64,000 nucleotides of DNA from Flammeovirga sp. EKP202 (GCF_014534745.1 NZ_JACVVP010000005.1:166451-230450), one strand, 5' to 3'; positions 1 through 10,187 are shown, numbered from the stretch's first letter. Made by a program: numbers and translations. The notes: generated by a model not told the origin, from the letters alone.

Positions 1-2827
1 TCTTATCAATTGAATATTCATTAAAAGCATCTGCTGTTTTTTTGATAAAAGGAATAATATCTTGATGGATCAAATTGATTTCCATCTTTCCTTTATCCAT
101 TTGTCTAAAATTAATCAATGAGTTGGTCAGGTTAAGCAACCTTTTTCCATTGATATTAATCTTATCTACAAACGTTTTTAATTCTGGTGCTAATCGATTA
201 TCATCTGCTAGCTGTTCAAGCGGACTTAAAATAAGCGTTAAAGGTGTTCTAAGTTCGTGGCTAACATTCGTAAAGAAAGTAAGTTTTGCCTCATTGATTT
301 CTTGTAAATGTTCTTTATCTTTTTTTTCAGCTAATACTTTTTTCTGTAATACAATCATATTTGAAAAATAGCGGTAAAGGCTAAAAAAGAGTAAGAAAGT
401 AATAATAACATAAATAATAATAGCATAAACGCTAGTATACCAAGGTGACTCTATAAAAATCTTGAGTTGTTTGATCCCCATGTTTTCTAGTCCTTCTACA
501 TTGTCACCTTTTACTTCAAACATATATTCACCGGGGGGCAAACTGTTGTAACTAACATCTTTTTGAGTGGATTTTTGAATGACCCATTCATTATCAATTC
601 CTGTTAAGCGATAAGTGAAGTTGGTGTTGTTTTTATCTCCATAATAAATAGCTCCAAGTTCAAATGATATTTGATTCATATCATAGGGTAACGTAATGGA
701 AGATACGTCATAAATGGGGTTATTGAGAATCACCTTGTCGTCATAAACATGATGAGGTATTATTTCTTCATTATTCACCCTCAATTCAAGAATTTGAGGG
801 TTATAGGAGATCGGAATATTTTTAATTTCCAGTGGATTGAAAACAACAATACCTTTTTTACTCCCCATCAGAATAGTCCCGTATTTGTCTTTATCGTAGG
901 CACCTTTCTGGAATGAATTGGAAACCAAACCATCTGTAATTGTATATATTTTAAAGGATTGCTTGTTGGGGTCAAATTGAACAATTCCTGCATTAGTAGA
1001 GAGCCACAAATTATTATTCTTATCTTCCAATATTGCATTTATGATATTGTCTGGTAATCCATTTTGAGTAGAAATTTGTTCAAATCGGATGATCCGCTCA
1101 TCTTTTTCAATACACTTATGTAATCCTCCCCCAAAAGTACCAATCCACAGTACTTTATTTTCACTTCTGTAGATGGCACTGATTCTATCATCGGCTAAAG
1201 TATTTTGGTTTCTTTTCAATGAAAAATAATGTGTGAGATTCTTCAATTGTTGATCTAGATGGAAAAGGCCCTTATTAGTACCAATTAAAATACCCTTTTC
1301 TTGATCGTTATAGATTTGATAGATCTTAGCTGTTTTTAATTTCTCTAAGTTTTCTAATGCAGTGATTTGAAGCACTTGATCACTTACCACTTTTTTATGG
1401 TTTAAAATAATGGTATAGAGTTGATGATTAGAATGAATTATGACATTTCCGTTCACTTCTTCAATTGCATTGACAGCTTTAATGGGTATGTTTTTTTCGT
1501 GTGAGTTATATATCAACCTTTGACTTTTTGAATCAAAAATTAATAACCCTTGAGGAGTCCCAACAAATACCTGTTGGTTGATTTCTTTTAAACATAAAAT
1601 AGCTTGGTCGGCAAACAGTTTACGGAACTTAATGTCCTCTAGCGACTTTAAATTAAAAGGTTGAGTGTTGATATTCAATCCATTTTTTGATGTGCCCACC
1701 CATAAGTGTTCATAAGAATCAATAAGTATTTGTTGAATATGATTAGAAGTTAAGCCCGTAAGTTTAGGAAGGGTTTTAGAGATAGTATAAAAAGGTTGCT
1801 TATAAGGGTTATAGATACTGATACCTCCCAAGCCAGTAGCGATCCAAACCAGCCCTGTTTTATCAATTAATATGTCATTGATGACGTTACTGCTCAGACT
1901 ATTTTTATGGTTTGAACTTTGATAATGAATAGTCTCGGTTGTTTTTAAATTATAGTTGACTATTCCTTTTCCTTCTAATACAACCCAAAGATTATTCTTA
2001 CCGTTGTAGAATAACTTTTTATTGAAATACCCATCCAATGACTTTAGTTTGAGCAAAATTGTTTTTTGGAGTTTAACCTTTTCCCATTTCAAATCAAATA
2101 CAAAAATGTTTTTATTGGCTGAAAGGTAGAGTAGATTTTCTTTTTCATTGATACAGATATCTTTGAAAGTGAAAGCTCCCATATCACGTTTATCAATAAC
2201 ATCCTGCCAATTGAGATGATTGTCTTCTAATAGGTTAGCAATGATGATTTTTGATTCACTCAAAATAAAGAAACGATTATCTTTCTTGATCACTTTTTGA
2301 ATACCAAATGCCTTATTGATATTAATATTTTGAATCGAGACTGTTTTATTTTGAGTATCGTAACAAATTATTTTACTATTCGTGAAAACTAACTTTTTAG
2401 AGTCATTAATTGGAAAAACATTGACAACTAATTCCTCTTTACTAATGTATTTATTGAGTGTTTTAAGTTCATGAAATTGATTGGTAGAATAAGAATATGA
2501 GCAAAACCCTTTTTCAGTAAAGAGCCACATATTTCCTTTATAATCATCATGAAAAAAGTTGACAGAATTTCCTAAAATTGAATTTTTATCATCTGTATGA
2601 TGATGATAGGTCATAAAAGAGTTACCATCATATTTGATCAAACCATTGGGGGTACCCATCCAAATAAAACCAAATTTATCTTGGTGTAAACTACCAATTG
2701 TATTTTGATTTAAACCATCTTCGTTAGTAATTCTTTCAAAATAATGAGGAGAATTAGCATTCACTTTATTAACAGTCAAAAACAGTAAGGTGAATAGGAA
2801 TATATAAGTTGTTTTTTTTATGAACAT
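1..2827 (-). CDS. Hybrid two-component system sensor (HTCS), 3' truncated by window edge
   Basis: The minus-strand frame stays open from an ATG at 2827 to the window edge, giving about 942 residues and no stop. It begins with a signal peptide (MFIKKTTYIFLFTLLFL...), then two-component-regulator propeller repeats with the typical phrase FGFIWMGTPNGLIKYDG, a Y_Y_Y domain, one membrane segment near residue 800, and a histidine kinase H-box (TNVSHELRTP) with the phospho-acceptor His near residue 857. The ATPase, receiver and AraC-type DNA-binding domains usual in HTCS proteins should follow beyond the left edge. Such sensors bind a polysaccharide fragment in the periplasm and switch on the neighbouring utilisation genes. 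It closely resembles the complete HTCS at 14,642-18,706 in layout. It is read away from the GH29 gene, with about 680 bases between them. Confidence 0.93.
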   Translation of the reverse strand, partial: MFIKKTTYIFLFTLLFLTVNKVNANSPHYFERITNEDGLNQNTIGSLHQDKFGFIWMGTPNGLIKYDGNSFMTYHHHTDDKNSILGNSVNFFHDDYKGNMWLFTEKGFCSYSYSTNQFHELKTLNKYISKEELVVNVFPINDSKKLVFTNSKIICYDTQNKTVSIQNININKAFGIQKVIKKDNRFFILSESKIIIANLLEDNHLNWQDVIDKRDMGAFTFKDICINEKENLLYLSANKNIFVFDLKWEKVKLQKTILLKLKSLDGYFNKKLFYNGKNNLWVVLEGKGIVNYNLKTTETIHYQSSNHKNSLSSNVINDILIDKTGLVWIATGLGGISIYNPYKQPFYTISKTLPKLTGLTSNHIQQILIDSYEHLWVGTSKNGLNINTQPFNLKSLEDIKFRKLFADQAILCLKEINQQVFVGTPQGLLIFDSKSQRLIYNSHEKNIPIKAVNAIEEVNGNVIIHSNHQLYTIILNHKKVVSDQVLQITALENLEKLKTAKIYQIYNDQEKGILIGTNKGLFHLDQQLKNLTHYFSLKRNQNTLADDRISAIYRSENKVLWIGTFGGGLHKCIEKDERIIRFEQISTQNGLPDNIINAILEDKNNNLWLSTNAGIVQFDPNKQSFKIYTITDGLVSNSFQKGAYDKDKYGTILMGSKKGIVVFNPLEIKNIPISYNPQILELRVNNEEIIPHHVYDDKVILNNPIYDVSSITLPYDMNQISFELGAIYYGDKNNTNFTYRLTGIDNEWVIQKSTQKDVSYNSLPPGEYMFEVKGDNVEGLENMGIKQLKIFIESPWYTSVYAIIIYVIITFLLFFSLYRYFSNMIVLQKKVLAEKKDKEHLQEINEAKLTFFTNVSHELRTPLTLILSPLEQLADDNRLAPELKTFVDKININGKRLLNLTNSLINFRQMDKGKMEINLIHQDIIPFIKKTADAFNEYSIDK

Positions 2828-3168
2828 AAGTTGTAAATACTATTAGGTATAAAATCTGCCGCTGGAATAATTAGGTAGATAGGAATCAAAAAAATCAATT
2901 TGAGTATTAAAGTACCTACAACGTCAAAAGTAATTAATTTTATTGTTCAATGAATATCATCATGTCCTCAAATCTAACATCATTCGTAAAAAAGGCATAT
3001 GTTCAAATTTTACATTCCCTTTATTATTTCTTTAAAATAGGCGAATAGGTACTGAAAATGTATGTTGTATTATATTTTATGATCATTGAATATAGAACAC
3101 TCTACTTTAAAACATCTAATAAGTAAGAATAATTATGAACAGCTAAAGTCAAATGTGCAAATAAAGTG

Positions 3169-3332
3169 ATAAGTACTAAGCCAAAAATAAATCATAGTTA
3201 ATTCTAATTTATTTTTTGTGAGCACAACGCTAAAGAACGTATTAATAGTGGTTCTATTGAAAGTTTTTTGAAGGATGTAATCGCAAAACAATAAATAGAA
3301 TTAGTATTAAATAATTTTGGCTTGGCACTTAT
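3169..3332 (+). mobile_element. MITE-like relic of an insertion sequence
   Basis: Two arms of about 42-45 bases are imperfect inverted repeats. The left arm starts ATAAGTACTAAGCCAAAA; the reverse complement of the right end starts ATAAGTGCCAAGCCAAAA, and similarity continues through AATTCTAATTTATT versus AATTCTATTTATT. The interior (about 3219-3294) reads as the tail of a protein, EHNAKERINSGSIESFLKDV followed by IAKQ and a stop that falls inside the right arm. This is the pattern of an IS element whose middle was deleted, leaving both ends and the transposase C-terminus. The transposase family is not identifiable and no clear target duplication is visible. The rest of the 2828-3506 gap shows nothing else beyond AT-rich promoter-like sequence. 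Confidence 0.6.
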
Positions 3333-3506
3333 TATATAGGGTGTTTTTTTGCTCTTTTATATATAATATGTTTCTCTTTTTCTCTGATAACGCTATTAAA
3401 TATAAAACTATAAATGAATGCAAGATTTGTGTAAAAGAATTACTCTTGCGATGCTTTAATATTGTAGTGTGATTTTTTTTTAAATAGAAAAGTAGACAAC
3501 TTGAGT

Positions 3507-5345
3507 ATGAAAAAGAATGTAATATTAGCCTTATTATTTTTCATGTCCCTTACTGTTTTGGGACAGAAGAAACAGCAAAAGATGAATGAGCTTTGGGGGG
3601 AAGATAAGGAGAAGGAAGAAGAAACAGTGACACATAAAGAACACCAGTGGTACAAAGAAGCAAAATTTGCAATGTTTATTCATTGGGGGTTGTATGCACA
3701 ACTAGGGGGAGAGTATGAAGGCAAGCACTATTGGGGTATTAATGAGTGGATCATGAGAAGAGCGAAAATCGAAACAAAAGATTATCGCAAATTGGCTGAT
3801 ACATTTAACCCCGTAAATTTTGATGCAGATGAGATTGCACAATTAGCAGTAGATGCAGGTATGAAGTATGTTGTAATCACTGCAAAACACCACGAAGGTT
3901 TTGCTTTATTTGATTCAAAAGCAAGTGATTTTAATATCTCTAATACACCTTATAAGAAGGACCTTATCAAACAATTGGCAAAAGCGTGTAAGAAGAAAGG
4001 ACTCCGATTTGGTTTCTACTATTCTCAAATGCTGGACTGGAGTGAAAAAAATGGATTTGGTAATGATTGGGAATTCAGTCCAGATGAGGCAGATGTTCAA
4101 AAATACATGAACGAAAAGGCTCTTCCACAAGTAAAAGAGTTGGTAACTAACTATGGTGATATCGGGTGTATTTTCTTCGATACGCCAGGTCCAATCAAAC
4201 ATGAGCAGGTTTTAGAGTTAAAAGCATTAGTAGAGAAATACCAACCTAACTGTTTAATCAATAGTAGAATTGGTCAAGGCTTAGGTGACTTTAAAACGTT
4301 AGGTGATAATGAAATACCTGAAGAGCCAGTAGACGGACTTTGGGAATCATGTGATACACACAACAATACTTGGGCTTACAGCAAATTAGATTTCAACTGG
4401 AAAACTCCAAAAGAAGTGGCTCACCGTTTAATTGATGTAATTTCTAAAGGAGGTAACTACTTATTCAATATTGGTCCAAAAGGTGATGGTTCAGTTCCTG
4501 AGGTATCAGCAATGATATTAAGAGAAACAGGTACATGGATTTCAAAATACAAAGAGGCAATTTATGGTACAGAATCAATGTACTTGGGTGGTCAAACGCA
4601 ATTTGCAGCGACTCAAAAAGAGAACAAAATGTATTTATTCATCAAGGATTGGCCAAAAGACAACAAAATCTACGTTCCAAAATTCAATTCAAAGGTGGTA
4701 AAAGCGTACTTTATGGATGATAATGCTGAAGTATTGGTGAAAAACTTAGAAGGGTCTACAATGATGAATTTACCATTAAGAATGCCTGACCCTGTAGCTT
4801 CGGTAGTTGTAGTGGAGTTTGAAGGTAAGCCAAATATCAATTCTGATAAAGTATTCAATACAGGTTTAACTACAAAATTATTGCCTCATGAAGCGGTCTT
4901 AACAGGCTGTACTAAAACAAAAATTAACTGGATGGAAATTTTCGGTGATTGGCACGCTGTTCCGATTATTGAGAAGTGGGAAGGTAAAGGAAGTAAGGCT
5001 ACTTGGGAAGTGAATGTGCCAAAAGAAGGAATGTACATCGTTAAAATCAAGTATACTTGTAATGAGGATGCGGATATGCAGGAAGGTATTTTAAATATTA
5101 ATGACAAGGAACACTTCTTTGTACCAACATTTAGTGGTGACAAAATGAAGATTGAAAATAAATTTGAAAAGAGAACAATCAGAGTGTTTAAAGAGAGAAA
5201 ATTGGGGGTTGTAAACTTTGACAAAATAGGTAAACAAACAATCTCGGTTACTTTGAATACAGATGATGCTTCTGGTTGGATAAACTTGGCCTCGATTACT
5301 TTCGAACCGATTATTCCAGTAGATGCTCAAATCAAGTCAAACTAA
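3507..5345 (+). CDS. Alpha-L-fucosidase, GH29, secreted
   Basis: This 612-residue protein hydrolyses terminal alpha-L-fucosyl (or related alpha-L-galactosyl) residues by the GH29 retaining mechanism. A signal peptide (MKKNVILALLFFMSLTVLGQ) precedes the barrel. GH29 hallmarks are AMFIHWGLYA near residue 55, VITAKHHEGFALFDS near 125-140, and the strand CIFFDTPG whose Asp (about D225) fits the catalytic nucleophile. After the barrel comes a beta-sandwich and, from about residue 470, a second beta-rich domain (GDWHAVPIIEKW) that may bind carbohydrate. The ATG at 3507 is preferred over an upstream TTG at 3501 because it begins the signal peptide. In an algal-galactan locus the substrate could be fucose or L-galactose side residues; the sequence does not decide. 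It is followed by its own terminator and a convergent sulfatase. Confidence 0.92.
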   Translation: MKKNVILALLFFMSLTVLGQKKQQKMNELWGEDKEKEEETVTHKEHQWYKEAKFAMFIHWGLYAQLGGEYEGKHYWGINEWIMRRAKIETKDYRKLADTFNPVNFDADEIAQLAVDAGMKYVVITAKHHEGFALFDSKASDFNISNTPYKKDLIKQLAKACKKKGLRFGFYYSQMLDWSEKNGFGNDWEFSPDEADVQKYMNEKALPQVKELVTNYGDIGCIFFDTPGPIKHEQVLELKALVEKYQPNCLINSRIGQGLGDFKTLGDNEIPEEPVDGLWESCDTHNNTWAYSKLDFNWKTPKEVAHRLIDVISKGGNYLFNIGPKGDGSVPEVSAMILRETGTWISKYKEAIYGTESMYLGGQTQFAATQKENKMYLFIKDWPKDNKIYVPKFNSKVVKAYFMDDNAEVLVKNLEGSTMMNLPLRMPDPVASVVVVEFEGKPNINSDKVFNTGLTTKLLPHEAVLTGCTKTKINWMEIFGDWHAVPIIEKWEGKGSKATWEVNVPKEGMYIVKIKYTCNEDADMQEGILNINDKEHFFVPTFSGDKMKIENKFEKRTIRVFKERKLGVVNFDKIGKQTISVTLNTDDASGWINLASITFEPIIPVDAQIKSN

Positions 5346-5352
5346 TTTCTAT

Positions 5353-5400
5353 TTTCCACATATCATAATACAATTATGGTGTGTGGAAATTGTTTTTTTA
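5353..5400 (+). terminator. Terminator of the GH29 gene
   Basis: A stem TTTCCACA..ATCATAAT pairs with ATTATGGTGTGTGGAAA and is followed by TTGTTTTTTTA, seven bases after the GH29 stop codon. Confidence 0.75.
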
Positions 5401-5552
5401 TGATGATGTGACTGCTTCTAAAGCATTATTTATTCAGTTGATTTATGGATCGTTGTCATAAAGATGTGTTAAACAGAAATACAACTATAAGACGCAAGCG
5501 AAATGATTTTTTTGCTTGAAGTAATGATGGAAATCTGGATAGGTTTCCCCCC

Positions 5553-5581
5553 AAAAAAAGCCCACAACTTTAATTGTGGGC
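5553..5581 (-). terminator. Terminator of the sulfatase gene
   Basis: The stem GCCCACAA / TTGTGGGC has a six-base loop and, on the minus strand, a run of seven T. It lies 30 bases past the sulfatase stop. The same eight-base stem is used at 11,269-11,291. Confidence 0.8.
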
Positions 5582-5611
5582 CTACAAGCTAAATTCTGTT
5601 TTTTACTGACC

Positions 5612-7114
5612 TTAAAGCACATTACTACGTATCTGAAGATTCACTTTCTCTGTATTGACAATATCATCATTCGTACGAGTACCGTAATCAAGTAATTTTG
5701 ACGATAGTTCAGAAATGATGCTTTTATATTGTTTCTCATCGAACAGGTTAACAGTTTCAGCAGGGTCTTTTTCCAAATCAAAGAACCAAGGTTTTTTCTG
5801 CTGTGCATCAAAAATCAATTTATATTGATCGGTGACAGCTGCCACCCACCCATCAATTCGCACAAAAGTAATATTTTCAAAAGTAGAGGCATTTTCACCT
5901 TTAAGTAGACTACTGAAATCTTTTCCTTCTGTACTAGCAGGATTGAAGTTTTTATGCTTCACATTCATAAGTGATAAGAAGGTATCCATCCAATCTGCAG
6001 TATTAAGGGCATGATTGATAACTGTATTTTCTTTGATTGCCTTGGGATAGCGAATTAAGAATGGAATTTTTGCAGAGCTTTCATAAGGTGTCCCTTTATT
6101 TTCATGCCCGAGTTCTCCTAGCATATCTCCGTGATCTGATGTGAAAACAATAATGGTGTTATCCAATAAAGCAGTTTCTTCTAGTTTCTGGAATATTTTC
6201 CCAATGTTATCATCAATACATTTGACCATACCATGATATTGAGCGATATGTTTGATGAGTTTTGTAGAATCATATCCTATTTTGAAACGTTGCTTTTTAG
6301 TCACCCATCCAGGGTATTCTTCATTTCGTAAGGCGGAAGTAGAATAGGTCTCTGGCAGTTTGATATCTTTTGTCGAGTACATCTTATTGTAAGGAGCTCT
6401 TACAAGATTTGGGGTATGTGGATCTGGTAAACTGAGTACACACATAAAGGGTCCCTTTTGATGACTTTCAATAAATTCTAAAGTTCTATTCGTTAACCAA
6501 TCTGTTGTGTAAGTTTCTTCATCGGCAGTTTTGATGGCAACAGCAGCTTTTTCAGTTGGAATGAAGGGTTGATCTCCATCAAAATCGAGTTTTTTCCAAT
6601 GTCCTCTGTTAAACATGTACTTGTATTCAGAAAAGCCGTGGTAGACAGGGTCCGGTTGCCATCCCGGTTTCGCATCGTCTTTAGCAAGGTGCCATTTACC
6701 AATATATCCAGTGACATAACCTTCATTATTGAGTACTTTTGCAATAGTATTTGCCTTTTTATTAATACCTTTCCCGTTTTTTGTTACACCTGTAGTTTGA
6801 GGATAATTCCCTGTAAACATTGAAGCTCTTGAAGGAGCACATGAAGGTGTAGCACAGTACATACCGTTTAGAATAGCCCCTTCATGACCAATTCTATTGA
6901 TATGCGGAGTATCAAAGCCAGGAATTTCGCCCCAAGGATTGGCCATCTCTTTCAACCCTTTTTTTATCAGCTGCTCTTTATAGGCACCGATCGTTCTAAA
7001 ATTATGTTCATCAGTGATGATCAGAATGAGGTTTGGTTTTTCTTGTGCTATTCCCCAGCTTTTAGTACAGAATATAAATACCAATGAGAGGATGGTCTTA
7101 AAATTTAGTTTCAT
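5612..7114 (-). CDS. Formylglycine-dependent sulfatase, family S1, secreted
   Basis: This 500-residue enzyme hydrolyses sulfate esters, here presumably on an algal polysaccharide, in the periplasm or outside the cell. A signal peptide (..FIFCTKSWGIAQ) leads to the metal-binding start NLILIITDEHN (D35, with Glu rather than the common Asp or Gln next to it). The activation motif is SCAPSRASMFTG: C92 is the cysteine converted to formylglycine within C-x-P-S-R. Further sulfatase signatures are GYIGKWHLA, the metal-binding FTSDHGDMLGELG, and a C-terminal SLMNVKHKN subdomain. Activation needs a separate formylglycine-generating or anSME enzyme not found here. It is divergent from the GH150-like gene, so the 262-base gap at 7115-7376 probably holds promoters for both. 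The exact S1 subfamily and sulfate position cannot be told by eye. Confidence 0.95.
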   Translation of the reverse strand: MKLNFKTILSLVFIFCTKSWGIAQEKPNLILIITDEHNFRTIGAYKEQLIKKGLKEMANPWGEIPGFDTPHINRIGHEGAILNGMYCATPSCAPSRASMFTGNYPQTTGVTKNGKGINKKANTIAKVLNNEGYVTGYIGKWHLAKDDAKPGWQPDPVYHGFSEYKYMFNRGHWKKLDFDGDQPFIPTEKAAVAIKTADEETYTTDWLTNRTLEFIESHQKGPFMCVLSLPDPHTPNLVRAPYNKMYSTKDIKLPETYSTSALRNEEYPGWVTKKQRFKIGYDSTKLIKHIAQYHGMVKCIDDNIGKIFQKLEETALLDNTIIVFTSDHGDMLGELGHENKGTPYESSAKIPFLIRYPKAIKENTVINHALNTADWMDTFLSLMNVKHKNFNPASTEGKDFSSLLKGENASTFENITFVRIDGWVAAVTDQYKLIFDAQQKKPWFFDLEKDPAETVNLFDEKQYKSIISELSSKLLDYGTRTNDDIVNTEKVNLQIRSNVL

Positions 7115-7376
7115 ATAAGTAATCTTTCATTAAAAATTTCATTTCAATTTAAAATACCCCTCAAAATAAACTGTACCTCTCCGTTTATATAGCGTATACC
7201 GATATCAATACTATAAATTATACTACACTATAATCGTTAGAAAGGAAGGAGAAGTATTAATCATTTAGAATTTCTACTTATTTATTGCAACTTCAATTGT
7301 ATTCGTAATGACAATAAAAATATCGAGACGCACACATTAGAAACTAATTATTACAATTTTAGTGACTACAAACCAA

Positions 7377-10187
7377 ATGAAAAGATTAATGAATTACTTA
7401 TACAGAAGACTACTTTTAAGCTCTCTTTTGATGTGCTTAATTTTCCCATCTAATGCAGGCAGTATAACAAGTATTGAGACAGGTTATACCATTACGCTGA
7501 TAAGAACTGCTGTCATCAAAAGCAAAACTCATATTGTTGCTAATTCTTATGAAGGCACGGTCATGTTATACACTTATGATGGAAGGCAGAAATGGAAGAA
7601 TAAACTTTCAGGTTTTGCAAATCATGATGTGTGGTGTGGAGATTTGAACAATGATGGGAATGACGAAATTTTGGCAGCAAATGCAGATGGTTATCTGTAC
7701 TGTCTGGATGAAAAAGGAAAGTTGAAATGGAAGTTTCGATCTGGGGAAACACCATTAATTAGTGTGACCGTTATTGAGGGTGCTAGTGGCCGTTATATTG
7801 CAACTGGCGGAATGGATAAAAATGTGTATTATCTCAGTACAAAAGGGGAAAAGTTGAAGACTATTTCTGCTTATGATTATTCGATTCAGAAAGGGTGGGG
7901 GAATAATGGAAAAAGGTATCCTCAGGAGAAAGTACATACCACGAATTTCTTAAGAAAAGCACAATTTGGAAACGAAGAAATACTGATTCATGCTGGTGCG
8001 ATTAATCAGAATTCCACATCAGGAGCCCTTTATTTCTTTAAAGCAAATGAAGTAAAACCATTTAAATCGATCATCTTAAAATCAAAAAGTCCTATTGGGG
8101 ATTTAAAAGTAGAAGATGTTGATGGTGATGGTTATGATGAAATTTACATGGGTTCTTCAGGCATGATTAAGAATTCATTTGTACAAAAGGTTGATTTAAA
8201 AGACTTTTCAAAAAGCATTTTCCATTTCAAAAACAATAAACTTACTCGTAAATCTAGAAATGGATACAGGGTCCCTCAAACCGTGAGTATTGGAGAAGGT
8301 AAAGAAAAAAAGATGTTGAGTCTCTTTGGTGAAAGTCTATTAATTTACGGAACTGACTTTACAGGTGAGGAGGTTGAAATGGTCGTTGGTCATTACTCGT
8401 TTAATGATTTTTGGAAAGATGTTAGGTCCAATCAATTGCTTTTAGCAAGTGCACAAAGTGGAGGAAGTTGTATTCATATTATTCAACTAGATCACAAGTC
8501 TTGGAAAAAAGATTTTGCCAATTTAGTACCTGAAGGAAAGATCCGTAAGATATTAGACAATACCGCAGAGTTTAGAGAAGCAATTCAAACTTTTGAATCT
8601 TCAAAATGGGATGGAAAAGGGGAAGATGTATATTTTCTAACTGAAAAAGTAAACGATGGAAATGAGGAGGTAATCCAAAGAATAAAGCAAACTGAGGCTT
8701 CGCCCTATTTCTTCAATAGCAAACACTTACCTCATGTTGAAAATTGGGATCGTTCTGGTTTTGGAAATGATTTTTATGAAAAGCGTAGAGATCGAAGGAA
8801 AAAGTATACTAAAACACAAGAACAGATACTCAATGATATTCTACCATTATATAAGGGAGCGAAAGGAATAGCGTATTGGGGAGGTCATGGCAACGACCCT
8901 ATGATGATCAGTTTAGAAACAGAAAAAAAGATTATTGATGCAGGCGGGAAGCAAAAGAAAACGGTAATGATTTTCCCTGAACTTGAACATTATACCTCCG
9001 ATTTTGAATATACACTTCAACATTTTTTATATCCATTGGCGGAATATTCACAAGGTAAAAATGCTAATATTTATGTGAGAACAAAACATACTTTTTGGCA
9101 GGGGATTGTTTATTTAAAAATGTGGGACAAGTTATTGTCTGGTGAATATGCCGATGTTTTTGTACCATCAATGGAAGAAACGACAGATAAAATGATGGAC
9201 TTGAGTGTAGCAGGTAAATTGGGGATTTGGGCTAGCGGTGCTACTGATAGCTGGGGAATCAGAGGAGCTAGAGACAATGCAAGTTACTTCAGATTAAGAC
9301 AATATTCTCATCAGATGCTTCCTAATCACTTCTTGAGAAACTTAGTGTATGCGATGGCTAGTGGAGCACAGTATGTCAATAATTATGCTGTAGATCAACA
9401 ATATATCAGTTTGCTTTATGAAATGATCGAAAAAGGGGTTTTATATGTTCCTAAAAAATCACAACTGGTAAGTATCAATCCTGTCCATCTAAGTATGAAA
9501 GAGCCGGATAAAGATTATTTAGATGAAGGTAACAATTTAAAGTGGACTACATTTTATGATGAGGAGCATGAAAAAGCAAATCCCAAAGTATTTTCTCGAA
9601 TGAATGGAACGTGGCCCGCAGCTCCTGTAAAATCATATGACTTTTCCACTTATGCGTCTGGAAATAAAGAAAGAAGATTAGATTTTATGCCCAAATACCA
9701 CAATGGTGTTGTGTTAATCACTCCAGTACAAGAAGGTGTTTTCGCAGATAAAGCAGCACCAAGAGGAAAGTTAGAAGATCACTTACACCCCATGTACAAA
9801 GGACAGTTGAAAGAATATATCACCGATGGTAAAAACTATCTTTCTTCAGATGGATCATCAGTATACCCCGCCAATAGCGACTATTATAAAGAAATTGAAA
9901 AATCAATTCAAGAAGGGGCGAAATCATTACCAATTAGAATAGAAAGTGGCGATGTAGCTTGGGTGGCTGTTCAAACCTCTCCGGGGCATATTCGTCTAAC
10001 TCTCATTGACAATGGGTACCTTAATCCTGATGATAGAGTCGCAAAAGTGATTTTACAGAGAGAAGTTAAAGAGATAAAGGACATTGTGAGTAATCAAACT
10101 TTGAAAGCACAGGGTGATATATTGGAAGTAATTATTCCATGTGGGCTTTTCAGGTTTATTAACATCTCTTTGGAAAAGGAATTATAG
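7377..10187 (+). CDS. Secreted propeller-containing protein, candidate GH150 lambda-carrageenase
   Basis: The 936-residue protein has a signal peptide (LLLSSLLMCLIFPSNAGS) and then about 400 residues of PQQ/FG-GAP-like propeller blades (VANSYEGTVMLYTYDG, AANADGYLYCLDEKGKLKW) with acidic, calcium-type loops (GDLNNDGNDEI, EDVDGDGYDEI). The second half, about 500 residues, has no family I can recognise by motif; it includes GIAYWGGHGNDPMM, KTVMIFPELEHYTSDFEYT and GIWASGATDSWGIRGARDN. As I recall the family, lambda-carrageenases of GH150 are about 940 residues with exactly this propeller plus C-terminal module, which together with the neighbouring sulfatase and alpha-galactosidase makes that the best guess. 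This rests on architecture, size and context, not on a sequence match. ATG 7377 is chosen over an in-frame GTG at 7362; ATG 7389 is also possible. Confidence 0.6.
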   Translation: MKRLMNYLYRRLLLSSLLMCLIFPSNAGSITSIETGYTITLIRTAVIKSKTHIVANSYEGTVMLYTYDGRQKWKNKLSGFANHDVWCGDLNNDGNDEILAANADGYLYCLDEKGKLKWKFRSGETPLISVTVIEGASGRYIATGGMDKNVYYLSTKGEKLKTISAYDYSIQKGWGNNGKRYPQEKVHTTNFLRKAQFGNEEILIHAGAINQNSTSGALYFFKANEVKPFKSIILKSKSPIGDLKVEDVDGDGYDEIYMGSSGMIKNSFVQKVDLKDFSKSIFHFKNNKLTRKSRNGYRVPQTVSIGEGKEKKMLSLFGESLLIYGTDFTGEEVEMVVGHYSFNDFWKDVRSNQLLLASAQSGGSCIHIIQLDHKSWKKDFANLVPEGKIRKILDNTAEFREAIQTFESSKWDGKGEDVYFLTEKVNDGNEEVIQRIKQTEASPYFFNSKHLPHVENWDRSGFGNDFYEKRRDRRKKYTKTQEQILNDILPLYKGAKGIAYWGGHGNDPMMISLETEKKIIDAGGKQKKTVMIFPELEHYTSDFEYTLQHFLYPLAEYSQGKNANIYVRTKHTFWQGIVYLKMWDKLLSGEYADVFVPSMEETTDKMMDLSVAGKLGIWASGATDSWGIRGARDNASYFRLRQYSHQMLPNHFLRNLVYAMASGAQYVNNYAVDQQYISLLYEMIEKGVLYVPKKSQLVSINPVHLSMKEPDKDYLDEGNNLKWTTFYDEEHEKANPKVFSRMNGTWPAAPVKSYDFSTYASGNKERRLDFMPKYHNGVVLITPVQEGVFADKAAPRGKLEDHLHPMYKGQLKEYITDGKNYLSSDGSSVYPANSDYYKEIEKSIQEGAKSLPIRIESGDVAWVAVQTSPGHIRLTLIDNGYLNPDDRVAKVILQREVKEIKDIVSNQTLKAQGDILEVIIPCGLFRFINISLEKEL

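Noticed and set aside
75..371. Plus-strand open frame of 98 codons
   Set aside because: It lies antisense within the kinase part of the HTCS gene, whose minus-strand frame has clear H-box and propeller motifs.
5440..5510. Fourth copy of the two-hairpin dispersed repeat
   Set aside because: Only a loose resemblance (GTGTTAAACAG, GACGCAAGCG) without either hairpin.
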